Below, one piece after another: positions 32,880 through 44,553 of a stretch of 64,000 bases of DNA. Position 1 is the first letter of the stretch. Each line of letters starts with the position of its first letter. The translations under genes were made by a program, and so were the position numbers. Location of the stretch: NCBI GenBank assembly GCA_005408345.1, contig SEMN01000020.1:310001-374000 (forward strand). Reading direction: 5' to 3'. The stretch is from Macquaria australasica. Taxonomy: Eukaryota > Chordata > Actinopteri > Centrarchiformes > Percichthyidae. Below the pieces are notes generated by a model. The model made no database searches, had not been told where the DNA came from, and saw only the letters and a program-made list of their open reading frames with translations.

Positions 32880-33835
32880 AGAGAAAGAAAGAGAGAGAGA
32901 CAGAGACATGGCAAGTGATCTTTTGTCTGCTAGAAATCCTTGTTTCAGGTCTGAATCTGATCTTGTGAAGTGTTTGGGACGATTTCCATTGAAACTGTCC
33001 TCCACTGAGACTCCTTTTTTTTTTTTATAACAATTCTAACCTAGTTAATTATTTCAATTGATATTTTATGTGTCACACTTCAAGGGTGGAAGCATTGTAA
33101 TCTGAGAGGTATAACAAACAGCAGAGGTTGGTAAATCAGGGTGTCTCGCTGACAGTTCTTGCCTGTCAGCTCTTTTAATTATCACATTATCAGCTTTTAT
33201 AGGCACAGTGCGTGGTGTAGAGCTGCAAATGAAGGCGCCACTGATCGCACGCTGAGTTGCAAGCGTTTCTCAATTGATGTCAGCAGTTAAAGGGAGTTCG
33301 TGTCTGGATGATGAGTGCGAGGTGAAGTGGTTGAGGATGTAGTAATGGCGTGGGTAATTACAACGTGATTCTGTCCAAAGTCTCATTCACTGCATGGCTT
33401 TAGAGTTCCTTCTTATAGGTCATTCCTTTAGTGAAACCCTGAGAGGCAGACATACACTCCAACACTTTTCAAAATCCTGACTCCATAATGAGCCTCGTAC
33501 TGCTAATTTTCAGTTTCTCAGCAATCTAACAGCTCTTACTATTTATTTTGCATTGCTTTACACTGAGGTGCATATACAAATAACTGAAGCCAACACACAA
33601 ATGCCAAATAAGGAATATATTAAGCTGGCCCCAAATAAAGTGCAAGTATTTTATTTTGAGTACTTGTTGATACCTAACACCCAGATGAATACCTTGGTTG
33701 CTGTTTTAAATTCAGCAATTTCAGATTGTTCTCACACCATAAACCTGTTATTGGCACATTTTTTTGTCGTTATTTATAATAAAATGCTCCCACATCTCTG
33801 ACATTTTGCTCTTTTGCAACACCTCAAGTGTATCT
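32880..33835. other. Intergenic unique sequence, no gene found
   Basis: 33115-33300 is complex and non-repetitive (possible conserved non-coding element). The open frame at 33553-33801 has no recognisable features. Confidence 0.4.
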
Positions 33836-33837
33836 CT

Positions 33838-34330
33838 AGTATTTTTCCTTTCCTTTATTTAACCAGGTAAAAGTCTCTTTGAATCATATTTTACGAGAGA
33901 TCTGTGTTGCAACAATAAAACAGTTAAATAAAACAGCTAATTAGTTTTTTTTTCCAAATACATTTTATAAGAAACATGATTGCTGCCTGGATTATGGCAA
34001 CATTTCTTTCAGTGAAGTACATGCTATGTTGTTGTATTGTATGGGAGTCCTAGGTGGTCGGGGTGGATTGTGGACATTAAAAATGGCTTTTTAATGAGAG
34101 ACTGGAGTCCACGTCGTCCTGAGTCACACGTGTGGTCATACTCAGGCAACAAAACACTTTGGTTAAGGTTACGGAACAATTCTGGTTTTGGTTAAATGTT
34201 AATAAAGTAAACACACGCTTCAAGTCACGGTTGACTTTTTAAATATTTAACCAAGACCACCATCTTTCCCTAACCTTAGTGATTTCAGTGTCTGAACATA
34301 AAGGTAAAAAGTAATGCTTAGTTGCTACAA
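33838..34330. repeat. Fragments of common teleost dispersed repeats
   Basis: 'cctttatttaaccaggtaaa' (about 33850) and 'atatttaaccaagaccacca' with 'ctttccctaaccttag' (34236-34280) are words I know from high-copy teleost repeats. Classes and borders are unclear. Confidence 0.45.
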
Positions 34331-34474
34331 GAGGATGTTGTATTGCTGTGAGCAAATATTGCAGAAAAGAGCAGATGAAATACAATGTCAGTGAACATTT
34401 TGCAAATACATTCAATAAGAATATTTTGCAGCTTGGCAGATAAGTTGGTTAAAAACTTTTACTCATTTTGTTGA

Positions 34475-34950
34475 TCAACCCAGTCTATATAGCACTAAAT
34501 TGTTTTTGCAATTACACTGTGATTTCAAGCGTCATCGCTGGCCGGATTACTGCTGCTCGAATCCGATTCAAGACACTGATACTTGCCGACAGTGCTGGGA
34601 ATGGCTCAGGCCCATCCTACACCCAGGACATGGTTAAACCATACACCCCAGCCTGTCCACTACGCTCTGCTGCTGCCAACCGACTTGCTATAGGACAGCA
34701 GAAACTCACATCTCTTCTTTCGCAGACTGAAAACGCATCTGTTCAGACTGCACTTTGGCCCATAAAAAAACAAACAAAAACTCTTCCTCTATCTCTATTG
34801 TTTCACTTGAAGCAGTTCAGCATATTTGATGAAGTGGATGTACTTTCATGATTCCTGCCATTTTCAGGTTGTATCCACATGGTTGAAATGCACCTATTGT
34901 AATTCGCTTTGGATAAAAACGTCAGCTAAATAAATACAATGTAATGTAAT
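34475..34950 (+). mobile_element. LINE 3' end: ORF2 C-terminus and conserved tail
   Basis: An open frame reads SGPSYTQDMVKPYTPACPLR and SAAANRLA, matching the 'GSGPSYLQDLVKPYTPARPLRSATANRL' C-terminal segment of fish non-LTR retrotransposon ORF2. About 350 bp further is the classic tail 'cgctttggataaaaacgtca', 'gctaaataaatacaatgtaa'. The 5' part is truncated, as is usual for LINEs. Confidence 0.75.
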
Positions 34951-35956
34951 AATGCTGTAGTCACTATAAGTGGATATTGTATTTGTTTGGCACAAATACA
35001 TTTTCAGTGAACATTTTACTGATATGTTCAGTATCAACATTTTTGCAACTTACAGAAACATTAATTAACATTTCCTCATATGTTAATAGGAAACGTTATT
35101 TTGGCCGGTGTTAATGTTTATAAAGTTCATTATTCCTTCAAAACATATTTGCTGTTGTATATTAGTTGTATTTAAGCGTAATTTCTGATGAGACAGGGTG
35201 ATGATCCTGGTCAGAAAAATCATCACACATTGCATATCCAGTTAAAATGCACATACAGGTATTTGAAATCTCAAAAAACATTCGAATAAATAACAACCAC
35301 TGACCAAGCACCAAGCGCTCAGAGTATTTATTACAGAGATTTAGATGAGGGAAACATGACTTTAGGCATTTTGTATTTACACAATTTACCCAACATGTGT
35401 CATTATGGAGCAAGCAATCAGTGTTTGGGTATAAGACATTTTTGAGGTGTGTTTAGTGATAATCAATAAGAAGTACAGGGGTTCTATAGTGACACTGTTT
35501 ACAAAATTTGGTCAGAAAAATGTGAAAAGAATTAAAAGTGCAACCCATGTCAGAGAACTACCAAGTGCTTTTTTCCCCTCTTTCTTTATGAAGAAGTGAG
35601 ATGTGAGATGTCGATGTGAAGTCTGAAAAGTCCAGGTTGTCGCCGGCCGGAGTCGTGCTATAAATACGACCTCGATTCAAAAGGGAAAACATGTTGCAAA
35701 ACAGTCTTAGTGGACAAGTTCCATCTTGGTTTCTGCAGCGAAACACATCCAACAACCCCCCACCCACCGAAGGCACACACGCGGCACAGCACGGTGGATG
35801 TGCAGAGGAGGGCTGAGGATTGTGGGACTGATTACCAGAGGCCAGGTCCTGGACTGGTGTCCTCCAGCTGTGCTGTTCTACCCAATTAGAAACTCCATAT
35901 GCTGCCCCACTCAGCTGCTGAGTGGCCACACCTCCCACCCACACAGGTGGGAGCAC
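34951..35956. other. Intergenic, no gene found
   Basis: An open frame on the minus strand at 35558-35956 (132 codons) has no domain I recognise and is bounded by simple repeat. It is not called as a gene. Confidence 0.4.
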
Positions 35957-35978
35957 TGTGTGTGTGTGTGTGTGTGTG

Positions 35979-36010
<32 letters not shown>
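35957..36010. repeat. (GT)n microsatellite
   Basis: GT array with one TAG interruption. Confidence 0.9.
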
Positions 36011-36012
<2 letters not shown>

Positions 36013-37411
36013 TCTTTGTTGCTGTTGTCTATACAAACAACACAAACACTCCGGCGAGAGGTAAAAGCAAAGTTTCTCTTGTGCCCATTTGTGTTTGGAT
36101 CCAAGATTTTACAGCGTACAGAAATATTATCACCTCACAGGTGTATTTTCATTTTGTGTGATGCTCCACTGCTGCAATACTTTCTTAATCCCAAATCATT
36201 TCTTTACACCCAAACAAAGTAGGCTAACTCTGACTGTCACTGCTTCTTTGATAAGAAACACACAGGTATTTAGGTGGGTGGCAAGGAAGTGCTAATAGTA
36301 TTAAAATATGGGGATATGAATAATGGATATGTTTTTGAAGATGTATAATGTAAAGATGTTAGTCCCGTTTTCAGACAGAGATGGGATGCAGACGCGAAAG
36401 TTGCTGGAGGCACCCGTTTGGTTTTCAAAGCACAATCTGTTCGCATTCGCATTCTGTTCGCAATCAAAGTTGGTGTGACAATCTGTTGTGGTTGAATGCA
36501 ACACTTTCATACCCTGAAAGTGATAAGATAAATAAAAATGTGTCAGATATTATATTTAAGTAAGAGTCACATCTTTAGTTTTATATATAAATGTACTGCA
36601 CTGTAAACCAGAGGAGGTGGTGTCTGACAACAGTGACCTACAGTAACTATATATGTCAATATATGTGAATAAGTGAATTAACACATTGTTTATATTCTCC
36701 AAAATGCTTCAAACTGCTGACATGACTCACATTTCCGCAGGTATTGCTCTCTAAGAAGCTCATGAAATAAAGATTTAAAAGTGTTTTTTTTTGTCATGCG
36801 TGTGATTCTACTGACTTTTACACATTTTTCATAGCAGCTCTGCTTTTTTTTCCCTCTCCAAGCATGAAGATGATTGACAGTGCTGTAATGTCGTTATCTC
36901 ACCTAATCGACACTCTCTGTGTTGATATGACGTCTCTCTTCCTCTTCCCTCATCAGCTGTCCTCAGCTCCCTGTGGCCTCACTGTGTTTGAAACCACTTC
37001 TCTTTCTTATATCCAAAGTGTGCCATAAGAAGAGTTTTTAGTGTGCAATGCAAATTCAAGTGTAATTTGATTTTCTTCATTTACGCTAGTGGCAAAACTT
37101 TCAATTTTTCCTGACCATAATGCTGTAGTGTCACATGCTGCCTGCGTCATCAGCCGCATGTAAGAAGTTGGTTTTGCTGGTAGGTCAGATGACCACAATG
37201 ACTGCAAATATGAGTGTTGTTTGAAATGCCCCCCCCTTATAGTCTGTGAAGTAGAGGAGAGCTATTGATTAGCTTGCCTTACAGACTGTAGCTGTGATTA
37301 TAATATGGGATGACACAGCTTTGGCTGTTGCTGCAGCTGTGCTTTGGTTGTTATGATTATGGCTGTGACACATTAGTTTATAATGGGTTTAACACCAACT
37401 ACATGCAGGGG

Positions 37412-37412
<1 letters not shown>
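36011..37412. other. Intergenic, no gene found
   Basis: AT-rich unique sequence. No frames with recognisable domains and no repeats that I can name. Confidence 0.4.

Positions 37413-37459
<47 letters not shown>
37413..37459. repeat. (GT)n microsatellite
   Basis: About 23 GT units ending in a GCG stretch. Confidence 0.9.
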
Positions 37460-37462
<3 letters not shown>

Positions 37463-37523
37463 CGCGTACAGTGAATTGACATGGTTGTGGTGGCGGAGCG
37501 TTGCATTGAAGCTATGGCTCATG

Positions 37524-38345
37524 GCTGCACGGTGGCTCAGTGGTTAGCACTGTTGCCTCACAGCAGGAAGGTCCTGGGTTCCCGTGTTTTTGTGTGGGTT
37601 TCCTCCGGGTGCTCCAGTTTCCCCCACCATCAAAACATTAGCTTAATTCTCCTGTTCTCCCTGAATTTACCTACGGGGGGTGTGATGGCCGTGGCCACAG
37701 CCACACAATTGCAGGTTTAAGCTTTCACACTCACCCACATCACCACCACATGTTCAGTTACTTTCATTTGCAGCCACTTCAAATTGCATGTTTGATTTAG
37801 AATTTGCTTATTAGCACGCATGCACATTTAGTTTACATTGTTTGTCACATTGCAGTTATGTTATTTCCGTTCTCTTTGAGTCACCTGGCTGCTGAGCTTT
37901 CCTTCCTGGTCCAACAAAAGATGGGGCTGAGGGTGGAGCCTGATTTTATGCAGAGGCCCAGCCCAAGGACCATACCAAGAGCTCTGACAGCCTGGGGGGT
38001 GGGGGTGGGGGGTCAGGGTTTCTTTGTGTTGAGTTTTAGTTATGGTTTATGTTGTCTGCCCCTGCATTTGTTTATTGGTTTGATCAGTCAGTATATAGGT
38101 CTCATTCTGGCAGGTCTATTAGTTGAGATGACGACTTGTTTTGTTAGCTGTATTTTTCAGTTGAGTTATGTTTCCTTGACCTATTTTAAGGGTCGTATAA
38201 GTCTTACTTCAGTTATTTGTTTGTTGAGCCTTTTTGTTGAAAATAAACCACATTTTTTTAACTTTAAATCTGCGTTACCTTGTGCCTTGACTGCTTGGTC
38301 CACAACAGGGGGGATCATGTAAAGTGTCACATCATCTCTCCTTCC
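37524..38345 (+). repeat. tRNA-like dispersed repeat, split by a solo LTR
   Basis: Starts 'gcacggtggctcagtggtta' then 'cactgttgcctcacagcagg', followed by 'gtgtgggtttcctccgggtg'. It resumes after the LTR with 'gggggatcatgtaaagtgtc'. Same family as the fragment at 4415-4492 (minus strand). Interrupted by 37681-38307. Confidence 0.65.
37681..38307 (+). mobile_element. Solo LTR
   Basis: The 627-bp element starts TGTGATGGCC and ends TCCACAACA (TG...CA), with a 5-bp duplication ggggg on each side (37676-37680 and 38308-38312; one extra G on each side). AATAAA lies at 38242-38247 and 'tatata' near 38091, consistent with U3-R-U5 on the + strand. The 172-codon frame inside it is not a gene. No internal retroviral coding region is present. 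Confidence 0.7.
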
Positions 38346-38874
38346 TGCAGTATCTGTAGATCCTATGGATCCGGGGTAATGCAAAAGTAGTTCAGAAAAT
38401 AAATTCTCACCATGACCCTCCGTAAAGTTGTGCATAGCAATTAAATGTTTTCCAATTAAAGTGAAAATGAAAGATGAAGAACTGAATTCATAATGAGTAA
38501 ATTCACCCCTGGCTGTTCAGTATAACTCCACCTACTTCTCTACTCCATTAAACTCCATTGTAACGTTGCTGGAAATATCTCAACACGACACCATGCCATC
38601 TGTGTTTAACCAGTTTTAGAACAAGAACAAGCAACATGGTGTTGTGGTATTGAATTGGTTTGAGGTTGATTTAAAGGGAAAGTGCTGCATGATGAATGGC
38701 AGCTCAAAATAGAGTCAACACGACAAAGAAATTAAGCATTATTACTGGAAAATGGGGTTTTAAAATCTTAGGAGTTCTTTACTAGTGGGTAATGTGAATG
38801 TTGCTGGTTCCTCTTCAGCAGCCAATGCGAGGTGTTATTCTGTCGATTTCTTCTCATTATGGTGAAGTCAAGGA
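38346..38874. other. Intergenic, no gene found
   Basis: Unremarkable AT-rich sequence. Confidence 0.4.
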
Positions 38875-39050
38875 GGGTGGAAGAAGTTTTCAGAAACTTT
38901 GGTTAAACAAACATAGTAGTACAACAATGTAAAAATACTCCATTACAAGTAAAAGTGCTGCCTTATTTACAGAAATGTACAGAAGTATTATCAGCAAAAT
39001 GTATGTATGAGTAACAAAAGTAATAGTGCTCATTAACCCAATAGTTTCAG

Positions 39051-39091
<41 letters not shown>

Positions 39092-39846
39092 TTTTAACAT
39101 GGATGTATTAATCAATTCTCCACCAGCTAACAGTAAAATGCTACTTGTATCAGTGTTAACAATCTCATAATGTCAAATGGTGCATTGGTACTTTTACTTA
39201 AAGGGGAGATCCACCAATTTTACGCATCAAAGTCTGGTCTACAGGTCTTTGTGAGTACTACTGCGAATGTGAAAAAAGTTGTATGAAGCTTTTTTGTGGC
39301 ACAAAATCTGATAAATTGCCTCAAGTGATGTCACTTGAGTCAGTGTCGGTTGGGCGCGCTCCTCATCTCTGCTGCAGGCTACAGGCTCCAGGCTACGTTA
39401 GCCGCTACTAGCATAAACACACCTGGATCTCCGACTGAACTGTCAGAGGTTGAGTTGCATTGTGGGTAATGTAGGCGCCAGGTTGTGACAAGGAAGAAGA
39501 ATGCCTGGACTAAAAAAGATGATATCTCTGGTTCTGCTTTATCAATTTTGTTCCTTTAAAAAAAAAAAATCTGTTCATCGTATGTTGTAGTGCAATGCTA
39601 AATGGTGGAGTACTCTTTTAACTAAAGCATCTGAGTACTTTTTCCACCACTGAAAAATAATGTGCAAAATAACATGTAACTACAGCTGTCAGGTAAAGGT
39701 AGTGGAGAAAAAGTACAATATTTCCCTCTGAAATGTAATGGAGCAGAAGTATTAAGTAGCATAAAATGGAAATACTCAAGTAAAGTACCAATAACTCAAA
39801 ACTGTACTGAACTAGAGTAAATGTACTTAGTTACTTTCCACCACTG
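38875..39846. mobile_element. Non-autonomous DNA transposon (hAT-like), split by a MITE
   Basis: The left end is 'gggtggaagaag' with 'aaatactccattacaagtaa' and 'aagtgctgcctta'. The right end is 'gtacaatatttccctctgaa', 'agcataaaatggaaatactc' and 'ttagttactttccaccactg'. This matches a high-copy teleost element whose ends read CAGTGGTGGAA. The interior carries a TA microsatellite (39056-39088) and the TTAA-flanked MITE at 39202-39617. Confidence 0.65.
39202..39617. mobile_element. MITE with TTAA target duplication, nested
   Basis: Flanked by TTAA at 39198-39201 and 39618-39621. The ends are roughly inverted: AGGGGAGATCCACC on the left; AAGAGTACTCCACC as the reverse complement of the right. TTAA duplication points to a piggyBac-type mobiliser. 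No coding capacity. Confidence 0.65.
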
Positions 39847-39849
39847 GAA

Positions 39850-40490
39850 GTTAATGATTAAAGTGAGACTCCTGACAGTTTTATAGTTGGAACATTTTTT
39901 TCTTTTTTTAATCCATCACTGCTGTGGCGTAGACTGGAGCGAATGCCACATTCACAGCAGATCTTTGTCTGGAGGCATCAGCGAGCTCAGTGCCCTCCGC
40001 ATCATCTGCTGTGTGTCACAATGCTGGAGCCATGATGGGGGTCTGCCCTGCCCCTTGTGCCCACCTGAGGGGGTTACAGTTGGCAGCCGCGGCTCCTCAC
40101 CTGACAGGCTTCCAGAGAGGAACTACTTGGCTGCCAGCAGAAATAGCTTCTTCCTATTTGGGGGTCGGCCCCCAGTCAAGACGGGGGAAGCTTGGCTCTT
40201 TAAGAGTTGGGCCAATTCCCAGACACACTAGCAGTTCGTGCCACAGGGCCCTTTGATTCTGGGCTCTCGATCAGTCACTCTAAATAGAGCTCTGTGCTCT
40301 TTCCAGTGGATAGATGGGGTTTCAGTTTTATTAAACAGCTTGATATGCAATGTCTACTTTATATGCTGCATGATGCGGCCGTGTGTAGTTAAGTGGGAGA
40401 ACACGCTGTAGGTTCTGGTTAGGTTAGAGGAGGCCGGTCATACTGCAGCCTTGGTGTGACAGCATCAGATTGTATATATAGTTTTTGATT
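39850..40490. other. Intergenic; GC-richer block 39920-40330 unexplained
   Basis: The stretch 39940-40310 is unique, GC-richer than its surroundings and open in two frames on the + strand, but I recognise no protein and see no convincing splice sites. Confidence 0.35.
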
Positions 40491-40496
40491 TGAAAC

Positions 40497-40854
40497 AAGT
40501 CAATTAATAGGTTAGTTAATGGACAGAAAAATAATTGGCAACTATTTTATTAAATGATACATTTTCATACATTTTTCAAGCAAAAATGCCAAACTATTCT
40601 CTAGTTCCAGCCTGTCAAATATGAGGATTTTCTGCTTTTCTTTTCTTTTTGATAGTAAACTGAATATCTTTGGGTTTTTGAGTGTTGGTCGGACAAAACA
40701 AGCTAATTGCAGACTTTACTTTGGGATCTGGGAAATTGTAATGACATTGTTTTTTTAAACTATTTTCTAACATTTTATAGAACAAACGAGTAATCGAGAA
40801 AAGTATCCGCAGATTAATTCATCAATAATGAAAATAATCTTCAGTTGAACCTCT
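40497..40854. repeat. Palindromic MITE-like repeat copy
   Basis: Reverse orientation relative to 31671-32025: 'aagcaaaaatgccaaac', 'gttccagcctgtcaaatatg', 'gttggtcggacaaaac' and 'agattaattcatcaataatg'. Confidence 0.65.
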
Positions 40855-40859
40855 ACTTG

Positions 40860-43095
40860 GTATCTCTGCCATGTCCTCTGCACTCCATCTGTGTGACAGG
40901 AGAATAATAACCAAGAGGGTTTTTTTTGTGTGTGTGTGTTTGCGTGCCTGCACATTTGCATGCGTGCATATATTAGACATACTGTACGTAATGTGCAGTA
41001 GAGCGCATCCTTCCCACAGGTGTGGTTGGTTTCCTTTTGATGAAGGAAAAGCAAACTTATTAGCAGGTCCAGGTAACATCAGAGCAGCAGGCCCCGCCAG
41101 TGGCCGTGTGATTAAAATCACACAGAGTCTCAGGGAGCCGGGTAATGAAGGGACAGGCTGACGGATGCCTTCACAGCCCCCCACCCTCCCTTCCTCCTCC
41201 TACTCTTCTTCCTCCTCCACCAAGTCGTACTGGAGCTCAGCCCGAGCCCGGGACAGGAGGTGGGGTGGAGAACGAACACCAACACTCGCATAAATGCATG
41301 GACAAACTGCATTTGCATGTGTGGGAGCAATTGAAGACCTAGACACACATGTTGTGTTTTCTTTTTTAATGCTTAAAATATACACAAAGTCATGAGCGTG
41401 AATCCACAGGAAGACACACAAATACAAACATGCACACACACACAAAGACAGAAAAGGAGTTTATGTATCTGGAAATTAGCTTTTGCGTACCAAAATGATG
41501 GAACAACCACCACAGGACACACACACACACCCTTGTGTCTATCCAACCACCCTTGACTGGAGTTCATACCAGAAAAATAAACTAATTTGCACATTTCACT
41601 TCCAAGCAGATTGACTGTTTAATAGAATAATGACATAAAACAAAAGCTCTGTAAATCAACAGTGAGCCAAAACAAAAAAAACCCCCACAAATCTTACTTT
41701 GCAGCCTCACCAAATTCCTCAGTCACGCCAAAAATAAGCATTAAAAGCTCTTTACAATACTGTTGATGGCTTTTGGTTACAGGCAGTCCCCATTCTCATG
41801 CCTGGCAATGGTCTTTTATGGCGAGGGACCTAATACAAGATTTCTGTTCTAGTGCAAACACAGTGGCCATGGGCACCAAGGAACAGCTGCCGTATAATTG
41901 AATTAACATTCGCCTTCTGCTTCGGCACTCAGCACTATGCTGAGAACTCATACACATCCCTTCACGAGCTCCATCAACCTGCCCATGAATATGCATGCTG
42001 CTTGTGATAAATATGTGTTCTGTGTTTAATGTTTGTGGAGCTGCATATATGCTGGATAAAGAGCTATACACTGACTATCTTGGGAGAGTGACGAGGACAT
42101 ACATCAAGTCCGTTGATCGTTTTTAGTGCTGCGGGCCCTCTGAGGCTGAGAGAAGTGGTGGTGGTGGAGCTTCCGTGTGACTTGAAGTCTAACAGAGACA
42201 TCTAGTGGATTATTGACTGAGAGACAAGTTCATAATACAGTTAATGTGCAATACAGCTCATACTGTAGGCTTTGGCTTTCACATTTAAACAGTCTTGTGC
42301 CAATTCTAGTAAAAGAAAAGTGAACGTTCTTGCTCTTCACTTGCAAATCAAAGATCTACTATTAAGTCCTGAATCCCACCTGTCAACCTACCACTGGCTT
42401 TGTTTATGTAGTGGTTAAGAAGAGTGGTTATATTTTCTTATTTAGAAACTTGTAATCTGAACTTTCGATGTAACGAAGGCCAATTTACGCAAAAATATGT
42501 TGTTTTTTGAAGGTTCTTTAATCTAATGAGGTTTAAATATTCTTACATTGTGAACTATTAACAGTAAAATCAGCCTATTACAAGTTTCAAACAATAGAAG
42601 AACCTTTCATTTCATTTTCAAAGTTCATTTTTCATATTTATGTTAATCTCTTTAAGCATGTGTCACAAACTTGGCTCCTGAGGCCATGAAAAGAAAAGGA
42701 GACACACATGTTTTAAATATGCAAAGGAACATATTAAGCAAAATTTACTAAAGACATAACAAAATTGCAAAAGAGAGCACAGAGTGAGTGCATCAGTTGT
42801 CTGTGGTGAAGAGTGTGCATGAAGCTGGCACTGAAAGATGCATAAAGGGAAGCAAAAGGGACTAATGCCACAACAAGACCAAATGGATGCCTGTGGGGGA
42901 GGAGGGAGCTGGTGAGTCTGGCTCAGGTGTTTCAAGTTGGCACTGACGGCCCAAAAACATCAGGTGAACAAATAAGAGACGGGCTGAACCAACAACAGCA
43001 GGGTCTGCCACACATTTTAAAAATATACCCAATATATAGTTTCACAAATAATCAATACTTTTTTTAAAAGCGCACTTCTGCTATTTATTTTGTCA
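40860..43095. other. Intergenic, no gene found
   Basis: Short CA/GT runs at 40927-40940 and 41515-41530. 41780-42070 is complex unique sequence, a possible conserved non-coding element. No exon is recognised. Confidence 0.4.
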
Positions 43096-43099
43096 ATTC

Positions 43100-43748
43100 T
43101 GATATTTGATAAATCGTCTAAGTCAGTTTATCAAGCAGAAAATGCCAAACATTCTCTGGTTCCAGCTTCTCAAATGTGAAGATTTGCTGCTTTTGTCTGA
43201 TTTCTGTCATTATATGTTAAATATTTTTGGACTGTTGGTGGTCGGACGTCACCTTCGGCTGTGGGAAACTGTGACGGTCACATTTAAAGGACAGGTTCAT
43301 AATTTTTCAAGTCTGTCTTTAAACAATAGTCAGGTGCCCATATGATCATTGAAACAGGTGTTTCTAGCTGTAATCATTCCTCCTGTTCACACTGGGCATT
43401 AAGAGTCAATGTAAATGATGGGAGACAAAATTCAGAGTGCAAAAATACAATACAGAGTTCATCTGAAGCAGTCTGAGTCAGTCCACTTGATTTGACTTCA
43501 TATTAGCTTCAGATAAACTGGAATAGATGCTCTAAACAAAGACTGTGGATTTTGTCCATCATTTATATTGAAATCAGTGTAGGAAGTGATCTCTTAATGC
43601 CCAGTATGAACAGGAAGAAACAACCTGTTTCAGTGTTCATATGGGCCCCTGACCATTGCGTATATAAAATTATGAACCTCTCCTTTAACTATTTTCTGAC
43701 ATTTTACAGACAAGACAATGAATTGATTAATCGAAAACATGGTTGCAG
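43100..43748. repeat. Palindromic MITE-like repeat copy, split by a second MITE
   Basis: The left part (43100-43283) has 'atcaagcagaaaatgccaaa', 'gttccagcttctcaaatgtg' and 'ttggactgttggtggtcgga'. The right part (43689-43748) has 'ctattttctgacattttaca' and 'aattgattaatcgaaaac'. The two join across the element at 43288-43684. Confidence 0.7.
43288..43684. mobile_element. Palindromic MITE with TTAA target duplication
   Basis: Flanked by TTAA (43284-43287 and 43685-43688). Terminal inverted repeats: AGGACAGGTTCATAATTTT on the left, AGGAGAGGTTCATAATTTTA from the right end. The symmetry continues inward for about 100 bp ('gcccatatga', 'gaaacaggt', 'gggcattaagag'). 397 bp with no coding capacity; mobilised in trans if at all. 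Confidence 0.8.
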
Positions 43749-44021
43749 TAGATCCTATACTTCCCAAAATACAACTCGCTTGCATCTTTTCATCCGACCC
43801 TCCCAGCTTTATAAACGCCTACATCTTTTAAACTCTACACTTACTTTATAATGCAGGTTCAGCATACGATTTGACAAAGCTCCTCCACAGCCACAGAGGA
43901 CAACAGTTTCCGCTGACTGATCTTTATGTGTAAAATCAGTGAACCCTTTAAATGTGTCACATATCGTGTTGTTGTAGGAAATGAAAACAGGCAGACATGA
44001 TCTGAGCCCTTTGAGTCCAGA

Positions 44022-44498
44022 TTTATTGATACGGCTGTGCAGTCACAGAGCATGGTGGCACACGCGGCCGCCTGGCCGGCATGGGACAGTGACACGCACA
44101 TGCATGCACATACATGCATACGCAAACACACCCACACACACACTCTCATAGTCCCTCTGTCTGTTCAGGGATGTAGTGGAGGTTAAACCTGAGGCGGTTT
44201 ACTACTGTCCTTTACCTTTATGTTTTTTAATTGTTTCACCCACTTTTTGATCGATAAAACTGTTTATAATTTGACCTTCATACTACTGTTTTAAATATGT
44301 AAACGTAACCAGTGATATCAGCCTGATAGAGTATATAAAACATATGAGAGTTGGATCTTTAATGTGGAAAAAAAGCTCAACTTAAATGTAGTTTTTGATA
44401 ATATTTCTGGTGGTGAGAGTTGTTTACTCAGCTTTATACAGTCCACCGCATCACTTTCTGTTTTCTCTCTCTCTCTCTCTCTCTCACTCACTTACTCA

Positions 44499-44553
<55 letters not shown>

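Noticed and set aside
35558..35956. 132-codon minus-strand frame, considered as a PPP1R17-like or novel exon
   Set aside because: No match to PPP1R17 motifs, ends in a microsatellite, and no supporting splice sites.
37804..38322. 172-codon open frame
   Set aside because: Lies almost wholly inside the solo LTR and has no ATG-led domain.
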